The notes under the pieces: model-generated
What the model was told of the DNA's origin: nothing
The model's input: only the letters and a program-made list of their open reading frames with translations
Database searches by the model: none
Translations under genes and position numbers: made by a program
Assembly (NCBI RefSeq): GCF_000315425.1
Contig: NZ_JH992922.1
Coordinates: 2,202,731-2,266,730 of the forward strand
Direction: 5' to 3'
DNA length: 64,000 nt
DNA from: Massilia timonae CCUG 45783
Lineage (GTDB): Bacteria; Pseudomonadota; Gammaproteobacteria; Burkholderiales; Burkholderiaceae_D
Shown: positions 8,921 to 17,799 of the stretch, piece after piece
Layout of the letters: each line of letters starts with the position of its first letter
How positions within the stretch are numbered: position 1 is the first letter of the stretch

Positions 8921-11900
8921 TTACTGGCGCGTATCGACCTGCACCAGCGGCTCGTCTACCGGCGCGACCACCGGCTTGCGGGCGCGACCCAGGCGGACCG
9001 GCGGCGCCACGGCCGCTTCCTGGGCGGCGCGCAGTTTTTCAGGGTCGGTCGATGCCAGTTGCAGGCCGGCCTGGGCCAGCACTTCGTCCAGCTTGGCCGG
9101 GGCTTCGACCGGCGCAGCCGCCAGGGCGGCGCCCGGCGCAGGTGCGCTGGCCACAGGCGCGGCGGCTGGCGTCGGGGCGACGCTGACCGCCGGTGCGGCT
9201 GCAGGCGCCGGCTCGACCGCCGACGCGGCGACCGGTTCGGCTGCCGGCGCGGTGTCGACGACGGGCGCCGGCGCCGGAGCAGCCGCAGGTGCATCAGCTT
9301 GAGCGGCCTCGGCGCGTGCTTCGGCAACCGACGCCGCGGTCGGGAACGGGTTCTGCTGCGCAGCAACCGAGGCTGCGGTCGGGAACGGGTTCTGTTGAGC
9401 GGCAACCGAGGCTGCGGTCGGGAACGGGTTCTGTTGAGCGGCAACCGAAGCTGCAGTCGGGAACGGGATCTGCTCGGCAGCAACCGGCGCCGGTGCGACA
9501 GGAGCAGGAGCGGGAGCAGGCGTAGGAGCGGCAGCCTGCTCGGCCTCAGCCTTCGCAGCCGCCACCGACGCCGCGGTCGGGAACGGCCATGCATCGTGCG
9601 TGGCGGCACGTGCCGGCTTGGCCTTCGCGGCCTTGGCGGCGGCGGCGACCTTGGCCGCTTCTTCATCGGCTACCGGGGCGAATGCCGGCGCTTCGTCCGC
9701 ACCTTCCAGCGCCTCGCCCTCGACCTGGTCACGGTCGCGACGATTGCGGTTACGGCCGCCACGGCGACGACGGCGGCGCGGCTCGTCGCCTTCGCCTTCG
9801 ATTTCCTCGCCATCCGGGCCGATCGTCGTCACCGACTTCACGACCTGCTGCACGATTTCCTGGGTGCCTTCCGGACCGCTGGTGCTCACTGCAACAGTGG
9901 CGCTCGACACGACCTGGCTCACGCTGACTTCGTCGAGCTTGGCTTCGATGGCCTGGGTGGTGCGCTCGACACGTTCGGTACGCTCGCGCGGCTGGCGTGG
10001 CTGGCGCTCCTTGCGCTCGCCGCCGCGTTCTGCACGCTCGGGACGCTCGGCGCCCTCGACGCGCGCCGCGCCTTCGACCTGCTCGCGCGGTTCACGCGGC
10101 TCGCGTGGCTTGCGCTCGCGCGGCTGGCGCGGCTGGCGGCCTTCGCGGGCCTCTTCGCCTGGTGCGCCCTTGGCGATTTCCTCGCCCGGCGCGCCCTTGG
10201 CGACCGTGGCCACCGCGTCGCGCTCTTCGCGCTCACGGCCCGGCTTGGCGCCGCGTTCGCCACGCTCGCCGTTGCGGCCACCGTTGCGGCCATTCTTGTT
10301 GCGGTTGTTGCGCTCGCCACGCTCGGCCGGCGCAGGCGCGGCCGGCTTCTCGGCCACCACTGGCGCCGGGGCCGGTTCTTCCGGCTTGCCGAAGAAGAAG
10401 TCGCGCAGGCGGGCGAAGAAACCTTTCTCGGCCGGGGCCGGGGCTGGGGCGGGGGCCGGCGCGGCGGCGGCTTTCGCCGGCTTGGCCGCTTCGCTGCGGT
10501 CGACCACCGGGGCCGGCTGGGCCGGGGTGATGGTCTTGACGACGGCTTCCTGGCGCGGCTTCGCTTCTTCCTTCTGGCGCTTGGCGTAAGCCATGTCGGT
10601 GTCGGCGGTCTCGGCCATCGCATAGCTGGCGTGCGCGTCTTCCAGGCGCGGATCGTCGTGCTTGATGCGCTCGAGCTTGTAGTGCGGGGTGTCCAGATGC
10701 TTGTTCGGGATCAGGATTACGGTGATGCGGTGGCGGTTCTCGATCTTGAGCACTTCGCCGCGCTTTTCGTTCAGCAGGAACGCGGCGACGTCGACCGGCA
10801 CCTGCACGTGGATCGCGGCCGAATTCTCTTTCATGGCCTCTTCCTGGATGATACGCAGGACTTGCAGGGCCGACGATTCGGTATCACGGATGTGGCCGGT
10901 GCCCGAGCAGCGCGGGCAGGTCACGTGCGAGCCTTCCGACAGCGAAGGACGCAGGCGCTGGCGCGACAGCTCCATCAGGCCGAAGCGCGAGATCTTGCCC
11001 ATCTGGACGCGGGCGCGGTCGTGATGCAGGGCGTCCTTGAGGCGCTGTTCGACTTCGCGCTGGTTCTTGGCCACTTCCATGTCGATGAAGTCGATCACGA
11101 TCAGGCCGCCCAGGTCGCGCAGGCGCAGCTGGCGGGCGACTTCGTCGGCCGCTTCGCAGTTGGTGTTGAAGGCGGTGGTTTCGATGTCCGAGCCGCGGGT
11201 GGCCCGCGCCGAGTTGACGTCGATGGAAACCAGGGCTTCGGTGTGGTCGATCACGATCGCGCCGCCCGATGGCAGCGGCACGGTGCGCGCGTAGGCGGTC
11301 TCGATCTGGTGTTCGATCTGGAAACGCGAGAACAGCGGCACGTCGTCGCTGTAGCGCTTCACGCGGTGCGCCATGTCGGGCATCACGTGGCTCATGAACT
11401 GCTGGGCCTGTTCGTAGATCTCGTCGGTGTCGATCAGCACTTCGCCGATGTCGGGCTGGAAGTAATCGCGGATGGCGCGGATGACCAGCGACGACTCCTG
11501 ATAGATCAGGAAGGCGCCCGGGGCCGACTTGCCGGCGCCTTCGATCGCGCGCCACAGCTGCATCAGGTAGTTCAAGTCCCACTGCAGCTCTTCGACGGTG
11601 CGGCCGATGCCGGCGGTGCGGGCGATCACCGACATGCCTTGCGGCAGGTCGAGCTTGTCCATGGTTTCGCGCAGTTCCTGGCGCTCTTCGCCTTCGACGC
11701 GGCGCGACACGCCGCCGCCGCGCGGGTTGTTCGGCATCAGGACCAGGTAGCGGCCGGCCAGCGAGATGAACGAGGTCAGGGCGGCGCCCTTGTTACCGCG
11801 TTCTTCCTTCTCGACCTGGACCATGATTTCCTGGCCTTCCTTCAGCGCTTCCTTGATGGTGCAGTTGCGCACGTCGACGCCCTCGCGGAAATACGAGCGG

Positions 11901-12121
11901 GCGACTTCTTTGAAGGGGAGGAATCCGTGGCGGTCTTCGCCGTAGGATACGAAGCAGGCTTCGAGGGAGGGTTCGATGCGGGTGATGACACCCTTGTAGA
12001 TGTTGGACTTGCGTTGCTCGCGACCGGCGGTCTCGATATCGATGTCGATCAGTTTTTGACCGTCGACAATCGCTACGCGCAGCTCCTCTTGCTGCGTAGC
12101 GTTAAACAACATACGTTTCAT
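8921..12121 (-). CDS. rne: Ribonuclease E
   Basis: Encodes a 1066-residue endoribonuclease E, the core of mRNA decay and of rRNA and tRNA processing. The N-terminal half is the conserved catalytic part: S1 RNA-binding domain (about residues 35-120), the 5'-sensor/RNase H-like region, the DNase I-like site with [12 protein letters not shown] and DFIDM acidic residues, and the zinc-link CPRCSGTG that joins dimers. From about residue 510 on the protein is low-complexity: Arg/Glu-rich blocks that may bind RNA, then a Pro/Ala-rich tail with repeats of PFPTAASVA. Such C-terminal regions scaffold the degradosome in other proteobacteria. A long leader with hairpins precedes it, compatible with RNase E autoregulation, which is inferred. 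Confidence 0.95.
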   Translation of the reverse strand: MKRMLFNATQQEELRVAIVDGQKLIDIDIETAGREQRKSNIYKGVITRIEPSLEACFVSYGEDRHGFLPFKEVARSYFREGVDVRNCTIKEALKEGQEIMVQVEKEERGNKGAALTSFISLAGRYLVLMPNNPRGGGVSRRVEGEERQELRETMDKLDLPQGMSVIARTAGIGRTVEELQWDLNYLMQLWRAIEGAGKSAPGAFLIYQESSLVIRAIRDYFQPDIGEVLIDTDEIYEQAQQFMSHVMPDMAHRVKRYSDDVPLFSRFQIEHQIETAYARTVPLPSGGAIVIDHTEALVSIDVNSARATRGSDIETTAFNTNCEAADEVARQLRLRDLGGLIVIDFIDMEVAKNQREVEQRLKDALHHDRARVQMGKISRFGLMELSRQRLRPSLSEGSHVTCPRCSGTGHIRDTESSALQVLRIIQEEAMKENSAAIHVQVPVDVAAFLLNEKRGEVLKIENRHRITVILIPNKHLDTPHYKLERIKHDDPRLEDAHASYAMAETADTDMAYAKRQKEEAKPRQEAVVKTITPAQPAPVVDRSEAAKPAKAAAAPAPAPAPAPAEKGFFARLRDFFFGKPEEPAPAPVVAEKPAAPAPAERGERNNRNKNGRNGGRNGERGERGAKPGREREERDAVATVAKGAPGEEIAKGAPGEEAREGRQPRQPRERKPREPREPREQVEGAARVEGAERPERAERGGERKERQPRQPRERTERVERTTQAIEAKLDEVSVSQVVSSATVAVSTSGPEGTQEIVQQVVKSVTTIGPDGEEIEGEGDEPRRRRRRGGRNRNRRDRDQVEGEALEGADEAPAFAPVADEEAAKVAAAAKAAKAKPARAATHDAWPFPTAASVAAAKAEAEQAAAPTPAPAPAPVAPAPVAAEQIPFPTAASVAAQQNPFPTAASVAAQQNPFPTAASVAAQQNPFPTAASVAEARAEAAQADAPAAAPAPAPVVDTAPAAEPVAASAVEPAPAAAPAVSVAPTPAAAPVASAPAPGAALAAAPVEAPAKLDEVLAQAGLQLASTDPEKLRAAQEAAVAPPVRLGRARKPVVAPVDEPLVQVDTRQ
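9323..9484. repeat. 39-bp tandem repeats inside rne
   Basis: Four near-identical 39-bp units encode the 13-residue repeat [13 protein letters not shown] near the end of RNase E, the last unit varying to [10 protein letters not shown] fifth related PFPTAASVA copy lies at about 9561-9590. The middle copies are almost identical in DNA, suggesting recent slippage or unequal recombination. The in-frame length preserves the reading frame. Confidence 0.85.
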
Positions 12122-12812
12122 TTTTATAAACTCCGCGACCCGGGGGCCGTGTGATGGCCGCCCTCGCGGGCGGCGCAGCTACAGGGATGTATGCGGGGAT
12201 GGGAGTCCAGGAGGGGAAATGCCCGTGGCGTGCGATACAGCGGAAAACAGTGACCACCGCGAAAAACTGCGAGTGAACACCGCGTCGCTGCCGCAACAGG
12301 GCGCTGTGGGGCCGAACGTCATTGTCCACGCACGCCGCGACCTGCGCTGGCCGCCTGCCACCACGTTGGGGTGGCACAGCGGAGCGAGGGGGTGTGCTAA
12401 AACCAGCCCGGCTCGAAGCCGACGACCGTCCAGGACCTGGAGGCGAAAAGACAGCCTAACTCACAAGTCTCGAGGACGGCCTTGCATCGGGCCCGGCGAA
12501 AACGACAAGCGTTATCGACACCATCACCCGACAAGCAAGATTTGCTTGCCGGTACTTATCCTTAAGAATCCTGACAATCCAATCCTGCATCTTTGCGCGC
12601 AACCCGATTACAACTGCAGGTGCAACCCTGATCGGCGCAAGGATGTGCGTACACGTTACTTTCCATCGAATTTGCAATGAGCGGGGCCGATGGAGCGCGC
12701 CCCTGTGTAAAATATCGTTTTAATTCTTACACCAGCAGAGGTTTGACCGCCGCCTGTCGATTATATATTCAAAATGAAGGACTTAGAGAGAATTTCTGGG
12801 AAGACAGAGCGA
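12122..12812. other. Divergent rne-rluC intergenic region with long rne leader
   Basis: About 690 bases without a supportable gene separate rne (minus) from rluC (plus). Short open frames here have no recognisable features. Read toward rne, the segment contains at least two perfect hairpins: GCCGCCC-TCGC-GGGCGGC at 12157-12174, close to the rne start, and a 7-bp stem at 12532-12548 (CAAGCAA/TTGCTTG). A long structured 5' leader is a known target of RNase E autoregulation in E. coli, so the same is plausible here. The rluC end has a possible promoter at 12743-12769. Confidence 0.55.
12743..12769 (+). promoter_or_regulatory. Possible sigma-70 promoter of rluC
   Basis: TTGACC and TATATT are separated by 15 bases, slightly short of the usual 17. 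Transcription would begin about 12777, which would exclude the ATG at 12774 and leave a short leader before the ATG at 12813. It is supported by motif match only. Confidence 0.35.
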
Positions 12813-13796
12813 ATGGCGACCCAAAACGATGTTGTTCCCCCTTCATCACAACAGGCTCTGCAGGCGCAATTTGTCACGATCGGCGAAGAAGACGCCGGAC
12901 AGCGTATCGATAACTACCTGTTGCGTGTCTGCAAAGGTGTACCGAAGAGTCATATCTACCGCATCCTCCGTTCGGGTGAAGTGCGTGTCAACAAGGGCAG
13001 GATCGACCAGTTGTACCGCCTGGCCGAGGGCGATATGGTGCGTATCCCGCCGATCCGCATCGCCGAAAAAGCCAGCAACGACACCGTGCCGGGGACCGAA
13101 TTCCCGGTGGTGTTTGAAGACGCGCACTTGCTCGTCATTAACAAGCCTGCCGGCGTGGCCGTGCATGGCGGTTCCGGCGTGTCCTACGGCGTGATCGAGC
13201 AATTGCGCGCAGCGCGGCCACAAGCCAAGTTCCTGGAACTGGTGCACCGGCTCGACCGCGAAACCTCGGGCCTGCTCCTGATCGGCAAGAAGCGCAGCGC
13301 ACTGACCCACCTGCACGACCAGATGCGCGACGGGACCACCGACAAGCGTTATTTTGCGGCGGTGAAGGGCAACTGGCAGAACAAGCGCCAGCACGTCAAA
13401 TTGCCGCTGCATAAATACACGACGGCGGATGGCGAAAAGCGGGTCGTGGTCCAGGCCGGCGGCCAGGAAGCGCACACCATTTTCAATCTCTTGAAAAAAT
13501 GGCATGATTTCGCCCTGCTCGAAGCCGAACTCAAGACGGGCCGTACGCACCAGATCCGGGTGCATCTCGCCTCGAGCGGGTTCCCGATCCTGGGCGACGA
13601 AAAGTATGGCGACTTCGCTTTCAACAAACAGTTGCACAAGGCGGGCGGGGGACGCGGGGCGCTCAAGCGCATGTTCCTGCACGCGCACCAGATCACGTTC
13701 ACCCACCCGGACAGCGGCGAGCGGATGACCTTGCGCGCGCCGATGCCCGAAGAATGCGAACGGTTCCTGGTAAGCCTGGGAGAGCCAAGTGCGTGA
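12813..13796 (+). CDS. rluC: 23S rRNA pseudouridine synthase RluC
   Basis: Encodes a 327-residue RluA-family pseudouridine synthase that in E. coli modifies 23S rRNA positions 955, 2504 and 2580. It has an N-terminal S4 RNA-binding domain (about residues 20-80) and a catalytic domain with the HRLDRETSGLLL motif, whose Asp is the nucleophile, followed by KRYFAAVKG and the TGRTHQIRVHLAS motif. The position divergent from rne and before a HAD phosphatase gene matches the usual betaproteobacterial context and favours RluC over RluD. The frame opens at 12774, but the ATG at 12813 (MATQND) is preferred because GGGAAGA lies upstream and the other ATG has no ribosome site. Confidence 0.92.
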   Translation: MATQNDVVPPSSQQALQAQFVTIGEEDAGQRIDNYLLRVCKGVPKSHIYRILRSGEVRVNKGRIDQLYRLAEGDMVRIPPIRIAEKASNDTVPGTEFPVVFEDAHLLVINKPAGVAVHGGSGVSYGVIEQLRAARPQAKFLELVHRLDRETSGLLLIGKKRSALTHLHDQMRDGTTDKRYFAAVKGNWQNKRQHVKLPLHKYTTADGEKRVVVQAGGQEAHTIFNLLKKWHDFALLEAELKTGRTHQIRVHLASSGFPILGDEKYGDFAFNKQLHKAGGGRGALKRMFLHAHQITFTHPDSGERMTLRAPMPEECERFLVSLGEPSA

Positions 13797-13857
13797 TATG
13801 ACACCTGCGCACGATCGAACAACTAAGGAGACAGGCGCCCTGGGCCGCCGCTAAATA

Positions 13858-14517
13858 ATGGCAAGAAAACAATTTGACCTGATCGTGTTCGACTGGGACG
13901 GCACGCTGATGGACAGCACGGCGGCCATCGTCAAGTGCATCCAGGCGGCGGCGCGCGACCTCGGCCTGCCGGTCCCGAGCGACGCCTCGGCCGCCCACGT
14001 CATCGGTCTCGGCCTGGCCGAGGCGATGCAGGCGGTGATGCCCGACATCCAGCCGGCCATGTACCCGCGCATGGTCGAGCGCTACCGCTATCACTTCCTC
14101 ACCAAGGACCATGAACTGGTGCTGTTCAAGGGCGTTCGGGAGATGTTGGCCGATCTTGATAACGAGGGCTACTTTTTGGCGGTGGCCACCGGCAAGAGCC
14201 GGGTAGGCCTCAACCGGGCCCTGAACGCCACCGGCCTGTTGTCGATCTTCGACGCGACCCGTTGTGCGGATGAGACATTCTCGAAGCCCCATCCCGCCAT
14301 GCTGCAAGAACTGACCCGTGAACTGGGCCAGGACCTGCGCCGCACCGTGATGATCGGCGACACCACCCACGATCTCATGATGGCGAACAATGCCGGCGCG
14401 TCCGGCATCGCCGTCGAGTTCGGCGCACACCCGGTGGCCCAGCTGCAAGCCTGCCACCCGCTGTTCTCGGCGCGCTCGATTCCCGAGCTGCATGCCTGGC
14501 TGATCGAGCATGCCTGA
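13858..14517 (+). CDS. HAD-IA family hydrolase (phosphoglycolate-phosphatase-like)
   Basis: Encodes a 219-residue cytoplasmic haloacid-dehalogenase-superfamily phosphatase. Motif I is FDWDGTLMDS with the nucleophilic Asp, the Ser/Thr motif is in AVATGKSR, the Lys motif is in SKPHP, and motif IV is GDTTHDLMMA. The helical cap follows motif I, as in subfamily IA enzymes such as Gph. The true substrate cannot be read from the sequence; phosphoglycolate or another small phosphoester is likely. It follows rluC by 61 bases and overlaps the next gene by 8 bases, so it belongs to a compact operon with the Rieske and SppA genes. Confidence 0.85.
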   Translation: MARKQFDLIVFDWDGTLMDSTAAIVKCIQAAARDLGLPVPSDASAAHVIGLGLAEAMQAVMPDIQPAMYPRMVERYRYHFLTKDHELVLFKGVREMLADLDNEGYFLAVATGKSRVGLNRALNATGLLSIFDATRCADETFSKPHPAMLQELTRELGQDLRRTVMIGDTTHDLMMANNAGASGIAVEFGAHPVAQLQACHPLFSARSIPELHAWLIEHA

Positions 14518-14911
14518 ATCCGCGAGCGCGCAGATGGTGGACGATGAGCGCCTGTTCGTGTGCGATGCCGAGGGTTTATTGGACGGCGGCCGCGGCGTCC
14601 GCTTCGCGCTGCTGGCCTGGGGACAGCCGGCCACCGGTTTCGTGATCCGCCACCGCGGCCAGGTGCATGGCTACCTGAACCGCTGCGCCCATGTGCCGAT
14701 CGAGCTCGATTGGCGGGAAGGAGAGTTCTTCGAGTCCGGCGGCCAGTACCTGATGTGCGCCACCCACGGCGCGGTCTACGAGCCCGACAGCGGCAAATGC
14801 GCCGGCGGTCCGTGCCGCGGCGGGCGCCTGCATCCGATCGCCGTACACGAAGGCGCGGGCAAGATATACTGGCTGCCCGACGAGCGGTTCCGCGCGCCTG
14901 CGCAGGGATAG
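14510..14911 (+). CDS. Rieske [2Fe-2S] domain protein
   Basis: Encodes a 133-residue small Rieske ferredoxin-like protein. The two cluster-ligand motifs are visible: CAH in RCAHVPIELDW and CATHG in LMCATHGAVYEP, giving two Cys and two His ligands for a 2Fe-2S centre. There is no signal peptide or membrane segment, so it is probably a soluble cytoplasmic electron carrier or a small regulatory Rieske protein. It overlaps the HAD gene by 8 bases and is followed by the SppA-like protease, an arrangement common in Burkholderiales. The partner oxidoreductase is not evident. Confidence 0.85.
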   Translation: MPESASAQMVDDERLFVCDAEGLLDGGRGVRFALLAWGQPATGFVIRHRGQVHGYLNRCAHVPIELDWREGEFFESGGQYLMCATHGAVYEPDSGKCAGGPCRGGRLHPIAVHEGAGKIYWLPDERFRAPAQG

Positions 14912-14938
14912 CGCTCGCCTTCGACCCCATCCGACTTT

Positions 14939-15934
14939 ATGAGTGACCAAACGAACCACCCCGGCGACAGCCGGCTCGCATCGAATCCGACGATCGGCAA
15001 CTGGGAGCGCGAAACGCTCGAGAAACTGGTGTTCGCCACCGTCCAGGAGCGGCGCCGCGCCCGGCGCTGGAGCATTTTCTTCAAACTGAGCTTCCTCACT
15101 GTCGCCCTGCTGGCGCTGTGGGCGTATTACGACTTCAATTTCGGCAGCGGCGACGTCGAAAACCTGGGCCGCCACACGGCCCTGATCGAAATCAACGGCG
15201 AGATCGAAGCCGAGGGCAGCGGCGCGGCCGATACCGTGATCCCCTCGCTGAACAAAGCGTTTTCCGACCCCGGCTCGGCGGCGGTGGTGCTGCGCATCGA
15301 CAGCCCCGGCGGCAGCCCGGTCCAGGCCGGCATCATCGTGGACGAGATCCAGCGCCTCAAGCGCGGCTACCCCGACAAGCCCCTGTACGTGGTGGTGGAC
15401 GAGATCTGCGCCTCGGGCGGCTACTACATTGCCTCGGCGGCCGACCGCATCTACGTCAACAAGGCCTCGATCGTCGGCTCGGTCGGCGTGCTGATGGACA
15501 GCTTCGGCTTCACCGGCACCATGGACAAGCTCGGCATCGAGCGGCGCCTGCTGACGGCCGGCGAAAACAAGGGTTTCCTCGATCCGTTCAGTCCGCAATC
15601 CGAAAAACACCGCGAACACGCCCAGGAGATGCTCAACGAGATCCACCAGCAATTCATCGCGGTGGTGCGGGCAGGCCGCGGCAAGCGCCTGAAGGAAACC
15701 CCGGAAACCTTCTCCGGTCTGTACTGGACCGGCGCCAGGGCGGTGGACATGGGCCTGGCCGACGCCTTCGGCACCGTCGACACGGTGGCGCGCGACATCG
15801 TCAAGGCCGAGGACATCGTCGACTACACGGCGCACGAAGGCTTGCCAGAACGGGTGCTCAAGAAATTTGGCGCCGCGGTCGGCGAAAGCGCGGTCAAGGC
15901 GGCCTACCACGGAGCCGTGCCGAAATTGCGCTGA
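14939..15934 (+). CDS. sppA: S49 family signal peptide peptidase (SppA-like)
   Basis: Encodes a 331-residue short-form SppA serine protease of the inner membrane. A single membrane segment (about residues 42-62) anchors a periplasmic Clp-like protease domain. The catalytic Ser159 lies in CASGGYYIAS and the predicted general-base Lys211 in AGENKGFLDPF, matching the Ser-Lys dyad of single-domain SppA proteins. The family degrades cleaved signal peptides and other membrane-associated fragments. Charged N-terminal residues before the membrane segment suggest an N-in orientation. It is the last gene of the rluC-HAD-Rieske-sppA group, and a candidate small RNA begins right after it. Confidence 0.9.
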   Translation: MSDQTNHPGDSRLASNPTIGNWERETLEKLVFATVQERRRARRWSIFFKLSFLTVALLALWAYYDFNFGSGDVENLGRHTALIEINGEIEAEGSGAADTVIPSLNKAFSDPGSAAVVLRIDSPGGSPVQAGIIVDEIQRLKRGYPDKPLYVVVDEICASGGYYIASAADRIYVNKASIVGSVGVLMDSFGFTGTMDKLGIERRLLTAGENKGFLDPFSPQSEKHREHAQEMLNEIHQQFIAVVRAGRGKRLKETPETFSGLYWTGARAVDMGLADAFGTVDTVARDIVKAEDIVDYTAHEGLPERVLKKFGAAVGESAVKAAYHGAVPKLR

Positions 15935-15945
15935 ACATTTTGTCC

Positions 15946-15973
15946 TTGAATACCGACGGCTAACGGCTATAGT
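15946..15973 (+). promoter_or_regulatory. Sigma-70-type promoter of a candidate small RNA
   Basis: TTGAAT (15946-15951) and TATAGT (15968-15973) are separated by 16 bases, a good match to a housekeeping promoter. It lies just after the sppA stop and points into a gene-free stretch ending in a strong terminator hairpin. Transcription would start near 15980. Confidence 0.55.
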
Positions 15974-15979
15974 GGAACG

Positions 15980-16170
15980 GTAGCGCGAGCAGCAAGGGTA
16001 GAGGGGCAAACGCTTCGACCGGCCCGGACGGCGACACGCTATCCACCGCACGCGATGCGGTTTTCGAGAGAATTCAATTCCTCACGGTAGTACGTCCCTG
16101 GGAGGCTTGCCGCATGGCGTGCCTGCCGCAGGAACGGAAACGACGGCCTTGGCCGTCGTTTCCATTTATA
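15980..16170 (+). ncRNA. Candidate small RNA of unknown family
   Basis: A roughly 190-base gene-free segment is bounded by a good promoter upstream and a strong terminator hairpin (16136-16163) downstream, with no open frame. Internal helices are possible: GGTAGCG near the 5' end with CGCTATC at about 16037, ACCGCA-CGCGA-TGCGGT at about 16042-16058, and a CCTC/GAGG hairpin before the terminator. The length resembles 6S RNA, but I could not match 6S, SRP RNA, tmRNA, RNase P RNA or a known riboswitch, so no name is given. It could instead be the 3' leader/terminator region of sppA. Confidence 0.45.
16136..16170 (+). terminator. Terminator hairpin of the candidate small RNA
   Basis: GGAAACGACGGCC and its exact complement flank a 2-base TT centre (13-bp palindrome, effectively a CCTTGG loop), followed by ATTTATA. 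The T-run is short, but the stem is strong and the location, in a gene-free stretch, is appropriate. Confidence 0.65.
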
Positions 16171-16284
16171 CCTCATCGGTTTGTACCTCATCGGTACGGC
16201 TACTGCGCTCCTCCAGTTTTTCCGTCGCCCTGTTTTCCGGTCTCATCGAGGTGCCTCCGGCGTCCTGCCGGAAGGCATGCCGGT
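16171..16284. other. Gap without visible features
   Basis: Between the small RNA candidate and the hypothetical minus-strand gene I see no gene, repeat or clear regulatory site. Several open frames cross it on both strands, but none has family resemblance. Confidence 0.4.
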
Positions 16285-16707
16285 TCAGGTACAAGTGCCG
16301 CACTGACGGGCATCGCCATCGCGATCCGAACGGCAGGGGGGCTGCGAATTCTGCTGCGTAGGGTATTGGCTGTTTTGTCGGGAGACCTGCAATCCACCTT
16401 GTGACAAGCCGACCTGTGGTGGATGCCACATCGACGGCTTTCGGAAAGGTATCTGCTCTTCATGCTGGGCAAAGCCGCCACGGTCGAGCCAAGCCTGGTG
16501 GTCGCGCACGGTGCGGGCATACCAGGCGGCGCGCAGCGGTGGGTGGCCGCCGTGCAGGTGGGGAAGTCCGCCGCCGCGCCAGCGCGCCATGGCGAGTCGG
16601 GTCGGGAAAAGCGCCGCATGGTCCTTGGCGAGCCGTTGGCGCGCACAATGGGCCTCATGAGCGGAAAGCTTTCCATTTGCTGTGTCGAGATCGTCGTTCA
16701 CGTTCAT
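16285..16707 (-). CDS. Hypothetical protein
   Basis: A 140-residue open frame that I do not recognise. The ATG at 16707 is preceded by AAAGGA at a good distance, and the first 85 residues look protein-like: charged at the start, then FPTRLAMARWRGGGLPHLH, LRAAWYARTVRDHQAWL and a Gly-rich turn. The last 50 residues are poorer in character (Gln/Ser/Pro-rich), so the native protein may be shorter or frame-disrupted. There is no signal peptide or membrane segment. It is divergent from rsuA. It may be a small accessory protein or a relic; support is the ribosome site and residue composition only. Confidence 0.4.
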   Translation of the reverse strand: MNVNDDLDTANGKLSAHEAHCARQRLAKDHAALFPTRLAMARWRGGGLPHLHGGHPPLRAAWYARTVRDHQAWLDRGGFAQHEEQIPFRKPSMWHPPQVGLSQGGLQVSRQNSQYPTQQNSQPPCRSDRDGDARQCGTCT

Positions 16708-16851
16708 TCCTATCCTTTGGCTATGGCCGCCCCCTTTCAAGGACGTCGTAGGTGCCGTTAGGCGGATTCCTAACGTGTTGAAGTCTATCAATGCGAATTT
16801 CGAAAGGCTTGACGCTGCTCAAATGAACGGGTGCATGCAAAATGGGGTGGA

Positions 16852-16887
16852 GGTAACGGTAACAGATTGACCCGATAACGCTAACAG
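16852..16887. repeat. Imperfect 14-bp direct repeats upstream of rsuA
   Basis: GGTAACGGTAACAG (16852-16865) and GATAACGCTAACAG (16874-16887) match at 12 of 14 positions and start 22 bp apart, about two helical turns. They lie 56-91 bases before the rsuA start, so they could be a pair of binding sites for a transcription factor. No regulator is identifiable. Confidence 0.4.
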
Positions 16888-16942
16888 TCTTGCCTGGCAA
16901 TGCTTTCCCAAGGGGCGTGCGCATCTGGTAAAGTCTCGGCCC

Positions 16943-17659
16943 ATGAGTAAATTGTCCCTAGACCGTATTCTGCAATCGCAGGGATTCGGCACCCGCAAAT
17001 ATTGCCGCGCGCTGATCGAGGACGGCGACGTCGCCGTCAACGGCGAGACCGTCGACAGCTATAAAGCCACGTTCGACACCGATGGCCTGGTCCTGACCGT
17101 GTTCGACGAAGAATGGCCGTATCGCGAGCACGTCTATATCGCGCTGTACAAGCCGGCCAACTTCGAATGCTCGCGTAAACCAAGCCACCATCCGGGTGTG
17201 CTGACCCTGCTGCCGGAACAGTTTACCTGGCGCGAGGTGCAGCCGGTCGGCCGCCTCGACCACGACACCACGGGCATGCTCCTGATGTCGGACGACGGTC
17301 CGTTCATCCACGCCCAGTCCTCGCCCAAGCGCCACGTGCCCAAGGTTTACCAGGCCACGACCGCCGAGCCGGTCACCGCCGAACTGGTCGCCCACATGCT
17401 GGCCGGCGTGCAGCTGAACGACGAGCCGGCGCCCCTGAAGGCGGTGTCCTGTGTCCAGCGCGGCGAGCACACCCTCGAGATCGTCCTGGAGCAGGGCAAA
17501 TACCACCAGGTCAAGCGGATGCTGGCCGCCGCCGGCAACCATTGCAGCGCGCTGCACCGCTCGCAGATCGGCGGCCTGACGCTGGAATCGCTCGGTCTCG
17601 AAGAGGGCGAATGGTGCTTCCTCGACCAGGCCCAGCTCGACTTGCTGGTGCCTGCCTGA
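16943..17659 (+). CDS. rsuA: 16S rRNA pseudouridine synthase (RsuA family)
   Basis: Encodes a 238-residue RsuA-family pseudouridine synthase; RsuA makes pseudouridine 516 in 16S rRNA. It has an N-terminal S4 RNA-binding domain (residues 1-60, LDRILQSQGFGTR start), a linker, and the catalytic domain with GRLDHDTTGMLL, where Asp106 is the predicted nucleophile. YHQVKRMLAAAGNH is the second family motif. RsuA is preferred over RluB/RluE/RluF because of the S4 domain and compact length, but subfamily assignment by eye is not certain. A weak CCCGC/GCGGG hairpin lies just after the stop. Confidence 0.87.
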   Translation: MSKLSLDRILQSQGFGTRKYCRALIEDGDVAVNGETVDSYKATFDTDGLVLTVFDEEWPYREHVYIALYKPANFECSRKPSHHPGVLTLLPEQFTWREVQPVGRLDHDTTGMLLMSDDGPFIHAQSSPKRHVPKVYQATTAEPVTAELVAHMLAGVQLNDEPAPLKAVSCVQRGEHTLEIVLEQGKYHQVKRMLAAAGNHCSALHRSQIGGLTLESLGLEEGEWCFLDQAQLDLLVPA

Positions 17660-17799
17660 TCGATCCCGCAAACAGGCGGGCTTAACTGCATGCCTGGATG
17701 CAATACGTGCGACACCCAGAAGAAATATCCGCGACACTTACGCGCGATGGCAACTGAATACCAGTTGCTGCGCGAACGTTTTGATATAAAACAATAAAT

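Noticed and set aside
9323-9484. CRISPR-like array
   Set aside because: The repeats are head-to-tail without spacers and encode in-frame RNase E sequence.
9059-12154. 1031-codon plus-strand frame opposite rne
   Set aside because: Shadow of rne with Arg/Gly repeats and no family signature.
12219-12680. 153-codon plus-strand frame in the rne-rluC gap
   Set aside because: No ribosome site or family features; composition looks random and it lies in the rne leader.
15980-16170. 6S RNA, SRP RNA or riboswitch identity for the small RNA candidate
   Set aside because: Length fits 6S, but I could not see the conserved end pairing or any known motif, so no name was given.
16200-16676. 158-codon minus-strand frame overlapping the called hypothetical gene
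   Set aside because: Different frame, Pro/Arg/Ser-rich, no ribosome site; the 16285-16707 frame is the better candidate.
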